From: Clostridia bacterium
GTDB lineage: Bacteria; Bacillota; Clostridia; Oscillospirales; Acutalibacteraceae
DNA length: 8,228 nucleotides
Assembly: GCA_017502965.1 (NCBI GenBank)
Contig: JAFVTZ010000005.1
Location: 1-8,228 of the forward strand
Direction: 5' to 3'
Shown here: positions 1 to 6,996 of the stretch, in pieces
How the letters are laid out: every line of letters starts with the position of its first letter
Position numbering within the stretch: position 1 is the stretch's first letter
Program-made: the position numbers and the translations under genes
Notes under the pieces: model-generated
What the model was told of the DNA's origin: nothing
The model's database searches: none
The model's input: only the letters and a program-made list of their open reading frames with translations

Positions 1-1173
1 ATGTTCACCACCAATACTTCGGTAATAGTTGATTCCTATAATGTGGACCAACTCAAAAAGGGAAGTGGTGGCAAGGCAGAGGTTGCATTGCTTGAGCCTT
101 CCGATTCCAAAAGAGGAAACGATGCTTTTACTGCAACCAAAAACGGATATTTTCTTGCCGGTTGGTATAAAGAGCGTACCGAAACTAAAAATGATGACGG
201 CAAAACTTCTTATACCTACTCCGGAAAATGGGATTTTGAAAAAGATTTACTCGATGTAGATACAAAGGGTGAATATAAATCCGAAGAACCTGTTCTTACA
301 TTGTATGCGGCTTGGGTTCCGCTGTTTGAAATTGAGTTTTACTCAACCGATTCAGAGGAATGTATGGGAAACCTTGCTTTCGACCCGACAGATGCTAAAG
401 ATATTCTTGTTCCAAAGTGGGACGAGAAGACAGGTGCTGTAGAACTTTATCAGTTCCCCGAAAGAAAAGGGTTTACATTTGATAAAGTTTATTATGACGA
501 GGAGTGCAAACAACTTGTTGATACCGAAAGTATCAAGCATCCAGGTATTGTTGACTATGAAACAGGTACAGCGCAAGACCCTGTGCTGAAACTTTATGTT
601 GAGTGGCGTGAGGGTGAATGGTACCGTATTTATAACGCTGAACAGTTTGTTGAAAATGCAAGTCTCAGCGGAAACTATGAGATTTTTGCTGACCTTGATT
701 TTGCTGATGAGATATGGCCTACATCCTTTATGTACGGAAATTTTAGCGGTCAGATAATCGGTAACGGACACACTTTAGAAAATATCAGCCTTACTCAGAC
801 CAATAACTCAAAAGTCAATGCAGGTCTTTTTGGCAACCTTACTGATAAAGCCGAACTTTCCGATATTACTTTTGAGAATGTGAATTTCACAATTAAGGCG
901 GGTACCCGCGTTGTAGGTACAAGTTACGGACTTTTCGCAGGAACTGTTTCTAAGGATGCAAATTTTAGCAAAATAAATATTCTTAACAGCACTTTAAGTA
1001 TTGATTCGTCCTGCTATTTCGGTTCGAGTGATTACTCTATCGGTCTTGTATGCGGTATGGGTGATCCGAGCGTAGTTGATAAAGCGGAAATCAAGTGCGA
1101 GGCTGTAGGAAAAGATCCTGAAAGTTTAAAAATTACCGTAAACGGCAATACAGTCAATGTTGAAACCGAATAA
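1..1173 (+). CDS. Extracellular repeat protein with InlB-type and GLUG-like modules (5' partial)
   Basis: The frame is open to the window edge. The ATG at base 1 is followed by no signal peptide, so it is probably an internal Met and the true N-terminus lies upstream. Visible residues 48-105 look like an InlB B-repeat (Listeria-Bacteroides/Flg_new type), with NGYFLAGWY near the start and LYAAW at the end. A diverged second copy spans about 156-202, starting KGFTFDKVYYDEE and ending LYVEW. Residues 205-353 switch to a GLUG-like, beta-helix style stretch: FSGQIIGNGHTLENISL (248-264), AGLFGNL (274-280), YGLFAGTV (309-316) and IGLVCGM (347-353). Such modules belong to secreted or surface-bound adhesion and ligand-binding proteins. 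No LPXTG sorting signal or C-terminal membrane helix is seen, so anchoring must be N-terminal (lipoprotein?) or absent. It ends 32 bases before the oppA-like gene with no terminator between, suggesting co-transcription. Specific function is unknown. Confidence 0.8.
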   Translation: MFTTNTSVIVDSYNVDQLKKGSGGKAEVALLEPSDSKRGNDAFTATKNGYFLAGWYKERTETKNDDGKTSYTYSGKWDFEKDLLDVDTKGEYKSEEPVLTLYAAWVPLFEIEFYSTDSEECMGNLAFDPTDAKDILVPKWDEKTGAVELYQFPERKGFTFDKVYYDEECKQLVDTESIKHPGIVDYETGTAQDPVLKLYVEWREGEWYRIYNAEQFVENASLSGNYEIFADLDFADEIWPTSFMYGNFSGQIIGNGHTLENISLTQTNNSKVNAGLFGNLTDKAELSDITFENVNFTIKAGTRVVGTSYGLFAGTVSKDANFSKINILNSTLSIDSSCYFGSSDYSIGLVCGMGDPSVVDKAEIKCEAVGKDPESLKITVNGNTVNVETE

Positions 1174-1181
1174 GTAATTTA

Positions 1182-1187
1182 TATAAA
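1182..1187 (+). promoter_or_regulatory. Weak candidate promoter before the oppA-like gene
   Basis: TTGAAA (1160-1165) and TATAAA (1182-1187) are separated by 16 bases, each one mismatch from the sigma-70/SigA consensus. The -35 half would lie inside the end of the upstream gene. Transcription would begin around 1194, right at the ribosome site and about 12 bases before the ATG, which is unusually close. In AT-rich DNA this may be chance; read-through from upstream is the simpler explanation. Confidence 0.2.
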
Positions 1188-1193
1188 TAAATC

Positions 1194-1200
1194 AAAGGAG
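1194..1200 (+). promoter_or_regulatory. Ribosome binding site of the oppA-like gene
   Basis: AAAGGAG sits 5 bases before the ATG at 1206, with a second in-frame ATG immediately after. It is a strong site, fitting the high output expected of a binding protein, and it fixes the start so that a full lipoprotein signal peptide is encoded. Confidence 0.8.
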
Positions 1201-1205
1201 CAAAA

Positions 1206-3779
1206 ATGATGAAGAAAATTATCTCTCTAATTCTTTGCGTCGTTATGTTGGTGGGCGTAATGAGTTCACTCACAGGTTGCGGCGGCAGTAATGCAGATGC
1301 TTTTGTTATTATGACAGAGCAGCTTGACGGACTTTTCAATCCTTTCTTTTATACCTCTGCGCCTGACGGCACAATAGTTGGTATGACACAGATTGGTATG
1401 CTAAGTTCAAAGTATGTTGACGGCGAAGTTAAAGTTGCATACGGCGAAGACGAAGCAGTTGTAGTTAAGGATTATGAAATCGTTGAAAACGATGATGATA
1501 CTACTACATATAATTTCGTTTTAAAGAACGGCATAAAGTTCTCTGACGGTCAGCCCCTTACAATGGAAGATGTACTCTTCAATTACTATGTATATCTTGA
1601 CCCTGTTTATACAGGTTCAAATACCCTCTATTCAACCGATATTGTCGGTCTTTCGGAGTACAGAACCCAGACTGTTGGCTCTGCTTCTGATGACAGCGAT
1701 GACCTTATCGCTTCTCAGGCTTCTTCAAGAGCAGCAGCTCGTCTTAACGAACTTATCAACCTTTTCAATTCTGAAATCAAGGCTTCTTCTACCAAAGAAG
1801 TAGGCTATGAGGCAATGAAAAAGGCAATTACAGGTCATTCTGTAAGCAACGGTTACAAAACCGCTATTTCAAATGATGCTGATTCTGTAACAAGCAAAGA
1901 TTTACTTAAAGACTATGACTATGCACTCAAACTCTTTAAGGAAGAACTTGAAACCGACTATCTCGGCGCACAGGAATCTTATATTGACGAACCTTATAAG
2001 TCATACAAAGAGTTTAAGGATGAAATTTTCTGCTTTATGTATGCAGAAGGTTATGTTGAAGTTGAATATGCAGAAGGTGATGACGGTAAAATCGACCGTA
2101 CCAAGATTGAGAAACTTACCCCTGCTTATCCTTCTTCTATAAAGACCAAAGAGGCTGCTATTGATTATATCTTCAACGATAAGATAGCAAGAGAACTCGA
2201 TATTATTCTCCAGTATTGGGCAACTGCCAATACTCTTACAACTGAGTTCACTGCAAAGGCTAAGGAAGTAATCCTTCACGAAAATGTTTCTGATGACGGT
2301 ACACTTGCAGTAGAGAATATTTCAGGTATCGTTTCTCTCGGTCACACAGAGGCTGCAGGTAGCAAAATCACTGTAAACGGAACTGAATATACAATTGCTT
2401 CCAAGCACGGCAAAGACGGTACTGTTACAAATAAAGATGAATATGATGTTCTCCAGATTACCATCAACGGTATTGACCCCAAGGCTATCTGGAACTTTGC
2501 TCTTACTGTTGCTCCTCAGCATTACTACGGAGAGGGAAGTAAGGTAGGAGTTGACATTGAGAATAACAAGTTCGGTGTTGAATTTGCAAGTTTTGACTTT
2601 ATGACCGATATCATTCAGTCAACCAGAAATATTAAAATCCCTATGGGTGCAGGTTCTTACAAGGCAACCAATACAAAGAACGGCGATTCTCCGTCCGAGA
2701 GCGAGTTCTATACAAACAATGTTGTTTACTTTAAGGCAAACGAGCATTTCAGCACTGTAGGAAAAGGCATTGGAAATGCAAAAATCGAAAAGATTCGCTA
2801 TCAGGTTGTAAGCTCTGCCAACGCTATTGCGGCTTTGGAAGAGGGTAATGTTCATTACATTTCTCCTTCTCTCACAACCGATAACTATTCGAAACTTGAA
2901 AAACTTTCGTCAAAAGGTATGGTAACTCTTACTGAGGACCAGCTCGGTTACGGTTATATCGGTATCAACTCTGCGAAAGTCAATGATATCAATTTGCGTA
3001 AAGCAATTATGTGCGCTATGAATACCTCTCTCGCTCTTGACTATTACCGTGCAGGTACTGCTGAGCAGATTTACTGGCCTATGTCTAAAGTAAGCTGGGC
3101 TTATCCTAAGGGTGCAGATGCTGAGGATAACGGATTTGACTATCCTCCTCTCGGCGCCTGGAGCGAAGATATTGCAACCAATAACATTGAAAAGTATATG
3201 CAGGAAGCAGGCGTAAGTGCAGGCGACAGCGAACTCACAGTTAAGTTCACAATCGCAGGCTCAAGCCTTCAGGACCACCCGACATACAAGGTGTTCAGAG
3301 ATGCTGCTGCTCTTCTTAATAGTCTTGGCTGGGATGTAGAGGTTGTTTGTGATACACAGGCACTTACCAAGATTAACACAGGTTCTCTCGAAGTATGGGC
3401 TGCTGCTTGGTCTTCTGCATTAGACCCTGACCTTTATCAGGTATACCACAAGGATTCAACCGCAACAAGCACACTTGCCTGGGGTTATAATTACCTCAAA
3501 ACAAGCGGTACTTCTGAAGAAATGGATATTCTTGATGACCTGAGCGACCTTATAGATGAGGCAAGAGAAACCAACGATCAGGATGAGCGTTCTGAACTCT
3601 ACAAAGAGGCTATGGAGCAGATTCTTGACCTCGCTATCGAACTTCCTGTTTACCAGAGAAGTGTACTTTATGCTTATAATTCAAAAGTAATTGCTACTTC
3701 AAGTCTTCCTGCAGAATCTGAGATGAATCCTTTCTCATCTCCTCTTGACAGAATCTGGGAAGTTGAATTTGCTGATTAA
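1206..3779 (+). CDS. oppA: Peptide ABC transporter substrate-binding lipoprotein, family 5 (OppA/DppA type), with a large insertion
   Basis: This protein captures peptides outside the membrane and hands them to the permease encoded just downstream. Residues 1-24 form a lipoprotein signal peptide (MMKK, hydrophobic core, lipobox LTGC); Cys25 would be lipidated after cleavage. The SBP_bac_5 fold is visible: the N-terminal lobe with FVLKNGIKFSDGQPLTMEDV (104-123), a return to core with ITINGIDPKAIW and VAPQHYY (about 418-441), MGAGSYK (480-486), ALEEGNVHYI (543-552), GINSAKVNDINLRKAI (586-601), and a C-terminal lobe with W..ALDPDLYQ around 735-745. The acidic site at D740/D742 is near where family members bind the peptide amino terminus; this is inferred from position. 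At 857 aa it is far longer than the usual roughly 500-600. The excess lies mainly between about 150 and 370, a charged, largely helical-looking stretch without a recognisable domain. No frameshift is seen. Substrate preference cannot be read from sequence; another small ligand is possible, but oligopeptides best fit the whole operon. Confidence 0.93.
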   Translation: MMKKIISLILCVVMLVGVMSSLTGCGGSNADAFVIMTEQLDGLFNPFFYTSAPDGTIVGMTQIGMLSSKYVDGEVKVAYGEDEAVVVKDYEIVENDDDTTTYNFVLKNGIKFSDGQPLTMEDVLFNYYVYLDPVYTGSNTLYSTDIVGLSEYRTQTVGSASDDSDDLIASQASSRAAARLNELINLFNSEIKASSTKEVGYEAMKKAITGHSVSNGYKTAISNDADSVTSKDLLKDYDYALKLFKEELETDYLGAQESYIDEPYKSYKEFKDEIFCFMYAEGYVEVEYAEGDDGKIDRTKIEKLTPAYPSSIKTKEAAIDYIFNDKIARELDIILQYWATANTLTTEFTAKAKEVILHENVSDDGTLAVENISGIVSLGHTEAAGSKITVNGTEYTIASKHGKDGTVTNKDEYDVLQITINGIDPKAIWNFALTVAPQHYYGEGSKVGVDIENNKFGVEFASFDFMTDIIQSTRNIKIPMGAGSYKATNTKNGDSPSESEFYTNNVVYFKANEHFSTVGKGIGNAKIEKIRYQVVSSANAIAALEEGNVHYISPSLTTDNYSKLEKLSSKGMVTLTEDQLGYGYIGINSAKVNDINLRKAIMCAMNTSLALDYYRAGTAEQIYWPMSKVSWAYPKGADAEDNGFDYPPLGAWSEDIATNNIEKYMQEAGVSAGDSELTVKFTIAGSSLQDHPTYKVFRDAAALLNSLGWDVEVVCDTQALTKINTGSLEVWAAAWSSALDPDLYQVYHKDSTATSTLAWGYNYLKTSGTSEEMDILDDLSDLIDEARETNDQDERSELYKEAMEQILDLAIELPVYQRSVLYAYNSKVIATSSLPAESEMNPFSSPLDRIWEVEFAD

Positions 3780-3783
3780 AATC

Positions 3784-3787
3784 GGAG
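3784..3787 (+). promoter_or_regulatory. Ribosome binding site of the oppB-like gene
   Basis: GGAG lies in the 14-base gap after the oppA-like stop, 6 bases before the ATG at 3794. The gap is too short for a separate promoter or for the stem-loop that often lowers expression of permease genes relative to the binding protein. Confidence 0.65.
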
Positions 3788-3793
3788 TCGCTG

Positions 3794-4786
3794 ATGTTTA
3801 AATATATTTTAAAAAGATTAGTAATGTCCGTATTTATACTCCTCGGTGTTTCAATGATTATTTATTTCCTTATAAGATTGATGCCCGTTGATTTTATTCA
3901 GGATAAAATCAACGCCATCAATCAGGGCGGTGCTACTGTCAGTGAGGAAACCGTAAACGCAATGTATGAGATGTACGGACTTGGTGATAACAGTTTTCTC
4001 GGTATTTTAAAAGGTTATTTCAGTTGGCTTGGTGCTCTTGCAACCTTTGATTTGGGAACAAGCTTTGTTTACGGTATTCCCGTAGCAGATGTTATTTTCG
4101 AGCATATGGGAATCTCCTTTGCAATAGCACTTATTGCAACTGTATTTGAGTTTTTGATTGCAATTCCTCTTGGAATTACAGCCGCTACCCATCAGTACAG
4201 TTTCAGAGATTATCTTGTAACTGTTTTAGTAATGATTGGTATTTCATTGCCTTCATTCTTCTTCGGGCAGATGCTAAAAGATGTATTGGCGCTGAAACTC
4301 GGTTGGTTCCCGGCGTCTGGTCTTGTAAATGCAACGGCATCTTTTACAGGAATAGAACTTTTGCTTGACTATGTAAGACATATGTTTATTCCTATTTTAA
4401 CCATCGTTATTCTGAGTATCGGAGCCAGAATGAGAATGACCAGAACAAATATGCTTGAGGTTATGAACTCTGATTATATCAGAACTGCTCGCGCAAAGGG
4501 ACTCAGCGAAAAGGTTGTTATCAATAAACACGCTTTCCGCAACACCCTTATACCGCTTGTAACCTCTCTTGCAGGTTTGCTTCCGTCACTCTTCTCGGGC
4601 GCTATCATTACCGAGCAGGTATTCGATTTGCCCGGTATCGGTAATATCGCTCTTGATGCGATGAACAGGGGAGATATCCCCTTTATAATGGGTTACAATA
4701 TGTTTCTGGCTTTGCTCAGCGTTATAGGAGTGCTTCTTGCAGACCTTATGTACGGTATTGTTGACCCGAGAGTAAAACTTGAGTAA
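3794..4786 (+). CDS. oppB: Peptide ABC transporter permease, OppB/DppB type
   Basis: One of two membrane subunits forming the import channel. The 330 aa length is normal for the family. The start MFKYILKRLV leads directly into the first membrane helix (about 9-28), followed by RLMPVDF where family members usually have a PGDP-like turn. An extracytoplasmic segment runs to about 105 and includes DLGTSFVYGIPV (86-97), the conserved DLG.S element. Five further hydrophobic segments lie near 105-132, 137-160, 195-212, 252-275 and 300-320. The cytoplasmic EAA coupling loop, which docks on the ATPases, is clear: YIRTARAKGLSEKVVINKHA (228-247), followed by FRNTLIP. GAIITEQVFDLPGIG (269-283) and the C-terminal DPRVKLE are typical of OppB/DppB. 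The stop codon overlaps the ribosome site of the next gene, so translation of the two permeases is probably coupled. The close relative NikB (nickel) is less likely given the neighbours. Confidence 0.95.
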   Translation: MFKYILKRLVMSVFILLGVSMIIYFLIRLMPVDFIQDKINAINQGGATVSEETVNAMYEMYGLGDNSFLGILKGYFSWLGALATFDLGTSFVYGIPVADVIFEHMGISFAIALIATVFEFLIAIPLGITAATHQYSFRDYLVTVLVMIGISLPSFFFGQMLKDVLALKLGWFPASGLVNATASFTGIELLLDYVRHMFIPILTIVILSIGARMRMTRTNMLEVMNSDYIRTARAKGLSEKVVINKHAFRNTLIPLVTSLAGLLPSLFSGAIITEQVFDLPGIGNIALDAMNRGDIPFIMGYNMFLALLSVIGVLLADLMYGIVDPRVKLE

Positions 4787-4791
4787 GGAGG
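4785..4791 (+). promoter_or_regulatory. Ribosome binding site of the oppC-like gene, overlapping the oppB stop
   Basis: AAGGAGG is a near-perfect Shine-Dalgarno sequence starting within the TAA stop (4784-4786) of the preceding gene and lying 6 bases before the ATG at 4798. Ribosomes finishing oppB stop on top of it, favouring coupled, balanced production of the two permease subunits. Confidence 0.85.
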
Positions 4792-4797
4792 TACATT

Positions 4798-5841
4798 ATG
4801 GAAGAACTTACAAATAAAGAGACAGTTGAAGAAGTAAAAGACACCGAAGTACCTCTGGATAAATCTGTCAAACTTATGTCTCCTACCAGAATGGTTGTTC
4901 GCAGATTTTTCCGTTCCAAACTCAGTATTTTAGGTCTTATAATGGTTATCGGTCTTTTCGTTTTCAGTTTCGCGGGTCCTCTTGTTTATACAAGATGGGG
5001 CGAGATTGAACTTGACGAAAGCGGTAAAACCGAATATTCTGTTACAGAAACTACATATACGGTAAACGGCGAGGAATATACTCTTCGCCAGACCACCGAA
5101 AAAACCTTGAAAGATAACTTTTTAGCACCCCCGTCTGCCGAGCATATTTTAGGCACAGATAATGAGGGATATGATATCTTTGTAAGACTTATGTACGGCG
5201 GCAGAATTTCGCTGATCGTTAGTTTTATTGCGGTGTTCCTTATTACCTTGCTCGGGGTTATAATGGGCGGTATTTCGGGCTTTTTCGGCGGAGCAATAGA
5301 TAATATCATAATGCGTATCTGCGATATTCTGATATGTCTTCCCGGTGTTCCGATTCTGCTGATTATCAGCACTATTCTGGACGCTTCTGAGATAGATGCA
5401 AAATACCGCATATATCTGCTTATGATTTATCTCACATTTATCTCCTGGCCCGGTACAGCGAGACTTGTAAGGGGACAGATTCTTTCTCTCAGAGAGCAGG
5501 AATATATGGTAGCCGCTGAGGCTATGGGTTATTCCACCCCCAGAAAGATTTTCAAACACTTAGTACCCAATGTTATGCCCCAACTTATCGTACAGATGAG
5601 TTTGAGTCTCGGTAGTATGATTCTTTATGAGGCTACCTTATCCTACCTTAATCTCGGTGTTAAGGCGCCTTATGCCGCTTGGGGTACAATGATAAACATT
5701 ATTTCCACTAATCAGGACATTCTGCAAAATCACCTTAATGTATGGGTTCCTGCGGGTATATGTATAGTTATAGCCGTTTTAGGATTCAACTTTATTGGTG
5801 ACGGTCTGCGTGATGCCCTTGACCCAAAAGCGAGGCGGTAA
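4798..5841 (+). CDS. oppC: Peptide ABC transporter permease, OppC/DppC type
   Basis: Second channel subunit, pairing with the OppB-like protein. It has 347 aa, somewhat longer than the usual roughly 300. Residues 1-41 are a cytoplasmic, acidic-then-basic N-tail typical of OppC_N, and the first helix is about 42-61. An outer segment of about 56 residues (62-117) follows, containing an alternating polar/aromatic stretch (about 79-99) before the conserved APPSAEHILGTD (110-121) and DIFVRLMYGGRISL (126-139). In the usual LGTD..GRD element the Arg is replaced by Tyr here (NEGYD, 122-126). Further membrane segments lie near 140-162, 166-192, 203-220, 262-285 and 315-335. The EAA coupling loop is EYMVAAEAMGYSTPRKIFKH (235-254). 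The C-terminus FIGDGLRDALDPKARR is the family's characteristic ending. Only 3 bases separate its stop from the first ATPase gene. Confidence 0.95.
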   Translation: MEELTNKETVEEVKDTEVPLDKSVKLMSPTRMVVRRFFRSKLSILGLIMVIGLFVFSFAGPLVYTRWGEIELDESGKTEYSVTETTYTVNGEEYTLRQTTEKTLKDNFLAPPSAEHILGTDNEGYDIFVRLMYGGRISLIVSFIAVFLITLLGVIMGGISGFFGGAIDNIIMRICDILICLPGVPILLIISTILDASEIDAKYRIYLLMIYLTFISWPGTARLVRGQILSLREQEYMVAAEAMGYSTPRKIFKHLVPNVMPQLIVQMSLSLGSMILYEATLSYLNLGVKAPYAAWGTMINIISTNQDILQNHLNVWVPAGICIVIAVLGFNFIGDGLRDALDPKARR

Positions 5842-5844
5842 GTT

Positions 5845-6996
5845 ATGGCTAAGAATAAGAATTATCTTTCAGGAAAAGAAATCCGCGCTATCGCTAAAGA
5901 AAACGCAAAGGTTATGAAACGGCTCGAAGCCGAAAAATACCGCAAAGCGGATGAGTCAGAGTATCTGACCGAAATGCGGGACAGTAAGAATATTCTGGAA
6001 ATTGACAAGCTTCATACATATTTCTTTACAGAGCAGGGCGTAGTAAAGGCTGTAAACGGCGTGTCTTTCGATATTCCTAAAAATGCCACTGTCGGCGTTG
6101 CTGGAGAATCGGGATGCGGAAAATCGGTTACAAGTATGTCTGTAATGCGCCTTTTGCAAGGTCCTACAGGTCAGATTTATTCGGGCGAAATCCGTTTTAA
6201 TGCCAAGGAAAAATCAGGCGAAGAAAAGGTTTATGATATAGCCAAAATGCCTATCCGCGATATTCATAAAATCCGCGGAAACCAGATTGCTATGATTTTT
6301 CAGGAGCCTATGACTTCACTTAATCCTGTGTTTACTATTGGTCAGCAACTTGATGAGGTTACTTTTATCCATAATCCTGATGCTTCAAAAGAACAGGCAA
6401 AGGAAAAATCTATCGAGATGCTGAATCTTGTAGGTATAGCAATGCCTGAGCGTGTTTATAACTCTTTCCCGCATGAACTGTCGGGCGGTATGCGTCAGCG
6501 TGTTATGATTTCAATGGCACTTGCAAGCGACCCCCGTCTTATCATTGCGGATGAGCCTACAACCGCTCTTGATGTTACCATTCAGGCGCAGATTCTTGAT
6601 TTGCTCAGGGATCTTAAAACTAAGATTGACGGCTCTATTATGCTTATTACTCACGACCTCGGTATTATTGCCGAGATGGCGGATTATGTTGTGGTTATGT
6701 ATGCAGGCAGGGTAATCGAGAAGGGAACAGTTGACGAGATTTTCCATAATCCTATGCATCCTTATACAATAGGATTACAGAAATCAAAGCCAACCCTTAA
6801 TTCGGACAGTGATACGCTGTTCAATATCCCCGGAAACGTACCTAACCCCATAAATATGCCCGATTATTGCTACTTTAAGGAAAGATGTGCACAGTGCACC
6901 AAGAAATGCTCAGGCGAGTATCCTGAAATGATTCAGGTAAGCCCGACACATTTTGTGGCTTGTCACTTGTACGATGAGGGACAGAATGATGACTGA
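5845..6996 (+). CDS. oppD: Peptide ABC transporter ATP-binding protein, OppD/DppD type
   Basis: One of the two cytoplasmic ATPases powering import. ABC motifs are intact: Walker A GESGCGKS (87-94), Q-loop FQEPMTSLNP (152-161), signature LSGGMRQR (212-219), Walker B RLIIADEP (231-238) with catalytic Glu237, D-loop ALDV (241-244) and switch His270. The OppD/F C-terminal extension follows (HPYTIGLQKSKP at 305-316, then IPG). It has a Cys-rich end: C342, C348, C355 and C373 in the family spacing, plus an extra C351. Related Opp/Dpp ATPases hold an iron-sulfur cluster there. Before the ABC domain, which begins near ILEIDKLHTYF (50-60), is a charged Lys/Glu/Arg-rich extension of about 48 residues. 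The start at 5845 is supported by GAGG at 5832-5835. The internal ATG at 5914 has an AAAGG (5907-5911) only 2 bases away, and the one at 5974 shows no ribosome site, so I keep the long form. Its end overlaps the next gene by 11 bases. Confidence 0.95.
   Translation: MAKNKNYLSGKEIRAIAKENAKVMKRLEAEKYRKADESEYLTEMRDSKNILEIDKLHTYFFTEQGVVKAVNGVSFDIPKNATVGVAGESGCGKSVTSMSVMRLLQGPTGQIYSGEIRFNAKEKSGEEKVYDIAKMPIRDIHKIRGNQIAMIFQEPMTSLNPVFTIGQQLDEVTFIHNPDASKEQAKEKSIEMLNLVGIAMPERVYNSFPHELSGGMRQRVMISMALASDPRLIIADEPTTALDVTIQAQILDLLRDLKTKIDGSIMLITHDLGIIAEMADYVVVMYAGRVIEKGTVDEIFHNPMHPYTIGLQKSKPTLNSDSDTLFNIPGNVPNPINMPDYCYFKERCAQCTKKCSGEYPEMIQVSPTHFVACHLYDEGQNDD
6976..6980 (+). promoter_or_regulatory. Ribosome binding site of the oppF-like gene, inside oppD
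   Basis: GAGGG lies 5 bases before the ATG at 6986 and 8 before the in-frame ATG at 6989. It decides the start of the next gene: the longer in-frame possibility from 6953 would merely re-read oppD's conserved C-terminal codons and has no ribosome site I can see. Confidence 0.65.

Noticed and set aside
352..771. Open frame of 139 codons on the minus strand
   Set aside because: It is antisense to the repeat protein, shows no recognisable motif, and the plus-strand protein has clear domains there.
1570..2142. Short plus-strand frames inside the OppA insertion, as a possible frameshift or nested gene
   Set aside because: The main frame runs unbroken through 857 codons; the alternative frames have Leu/Ser-rich, motif-free products and no convincing ribosome sites.
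4667..4682. Perfect 6-bp hairpin AGGGGA-GATA-TCCCCT
   Set aside because: It lies inside oppB, encodes the conserved NRGDIPF region, and has no following T-tract, so it is not a terminator. Probably incidental to the codons used.
4986..5559. Two overlapping minus-strand open frames of about 140 codons
   Set aside because: Both are shadows of the OppC-type permease, whose conserved LGTD and EAA motifs are encoded on the plus strand in the same stretch.
6953..6985. Longer in-frame start for the OppF-type gene at 6953 or 6974
   Set aside because: The added residues come from re-reading oppD's conserved C-terminal codons in another frame, and the only good ribosome site (GAGGG, 6976-6980) points to 6986 or 6989.
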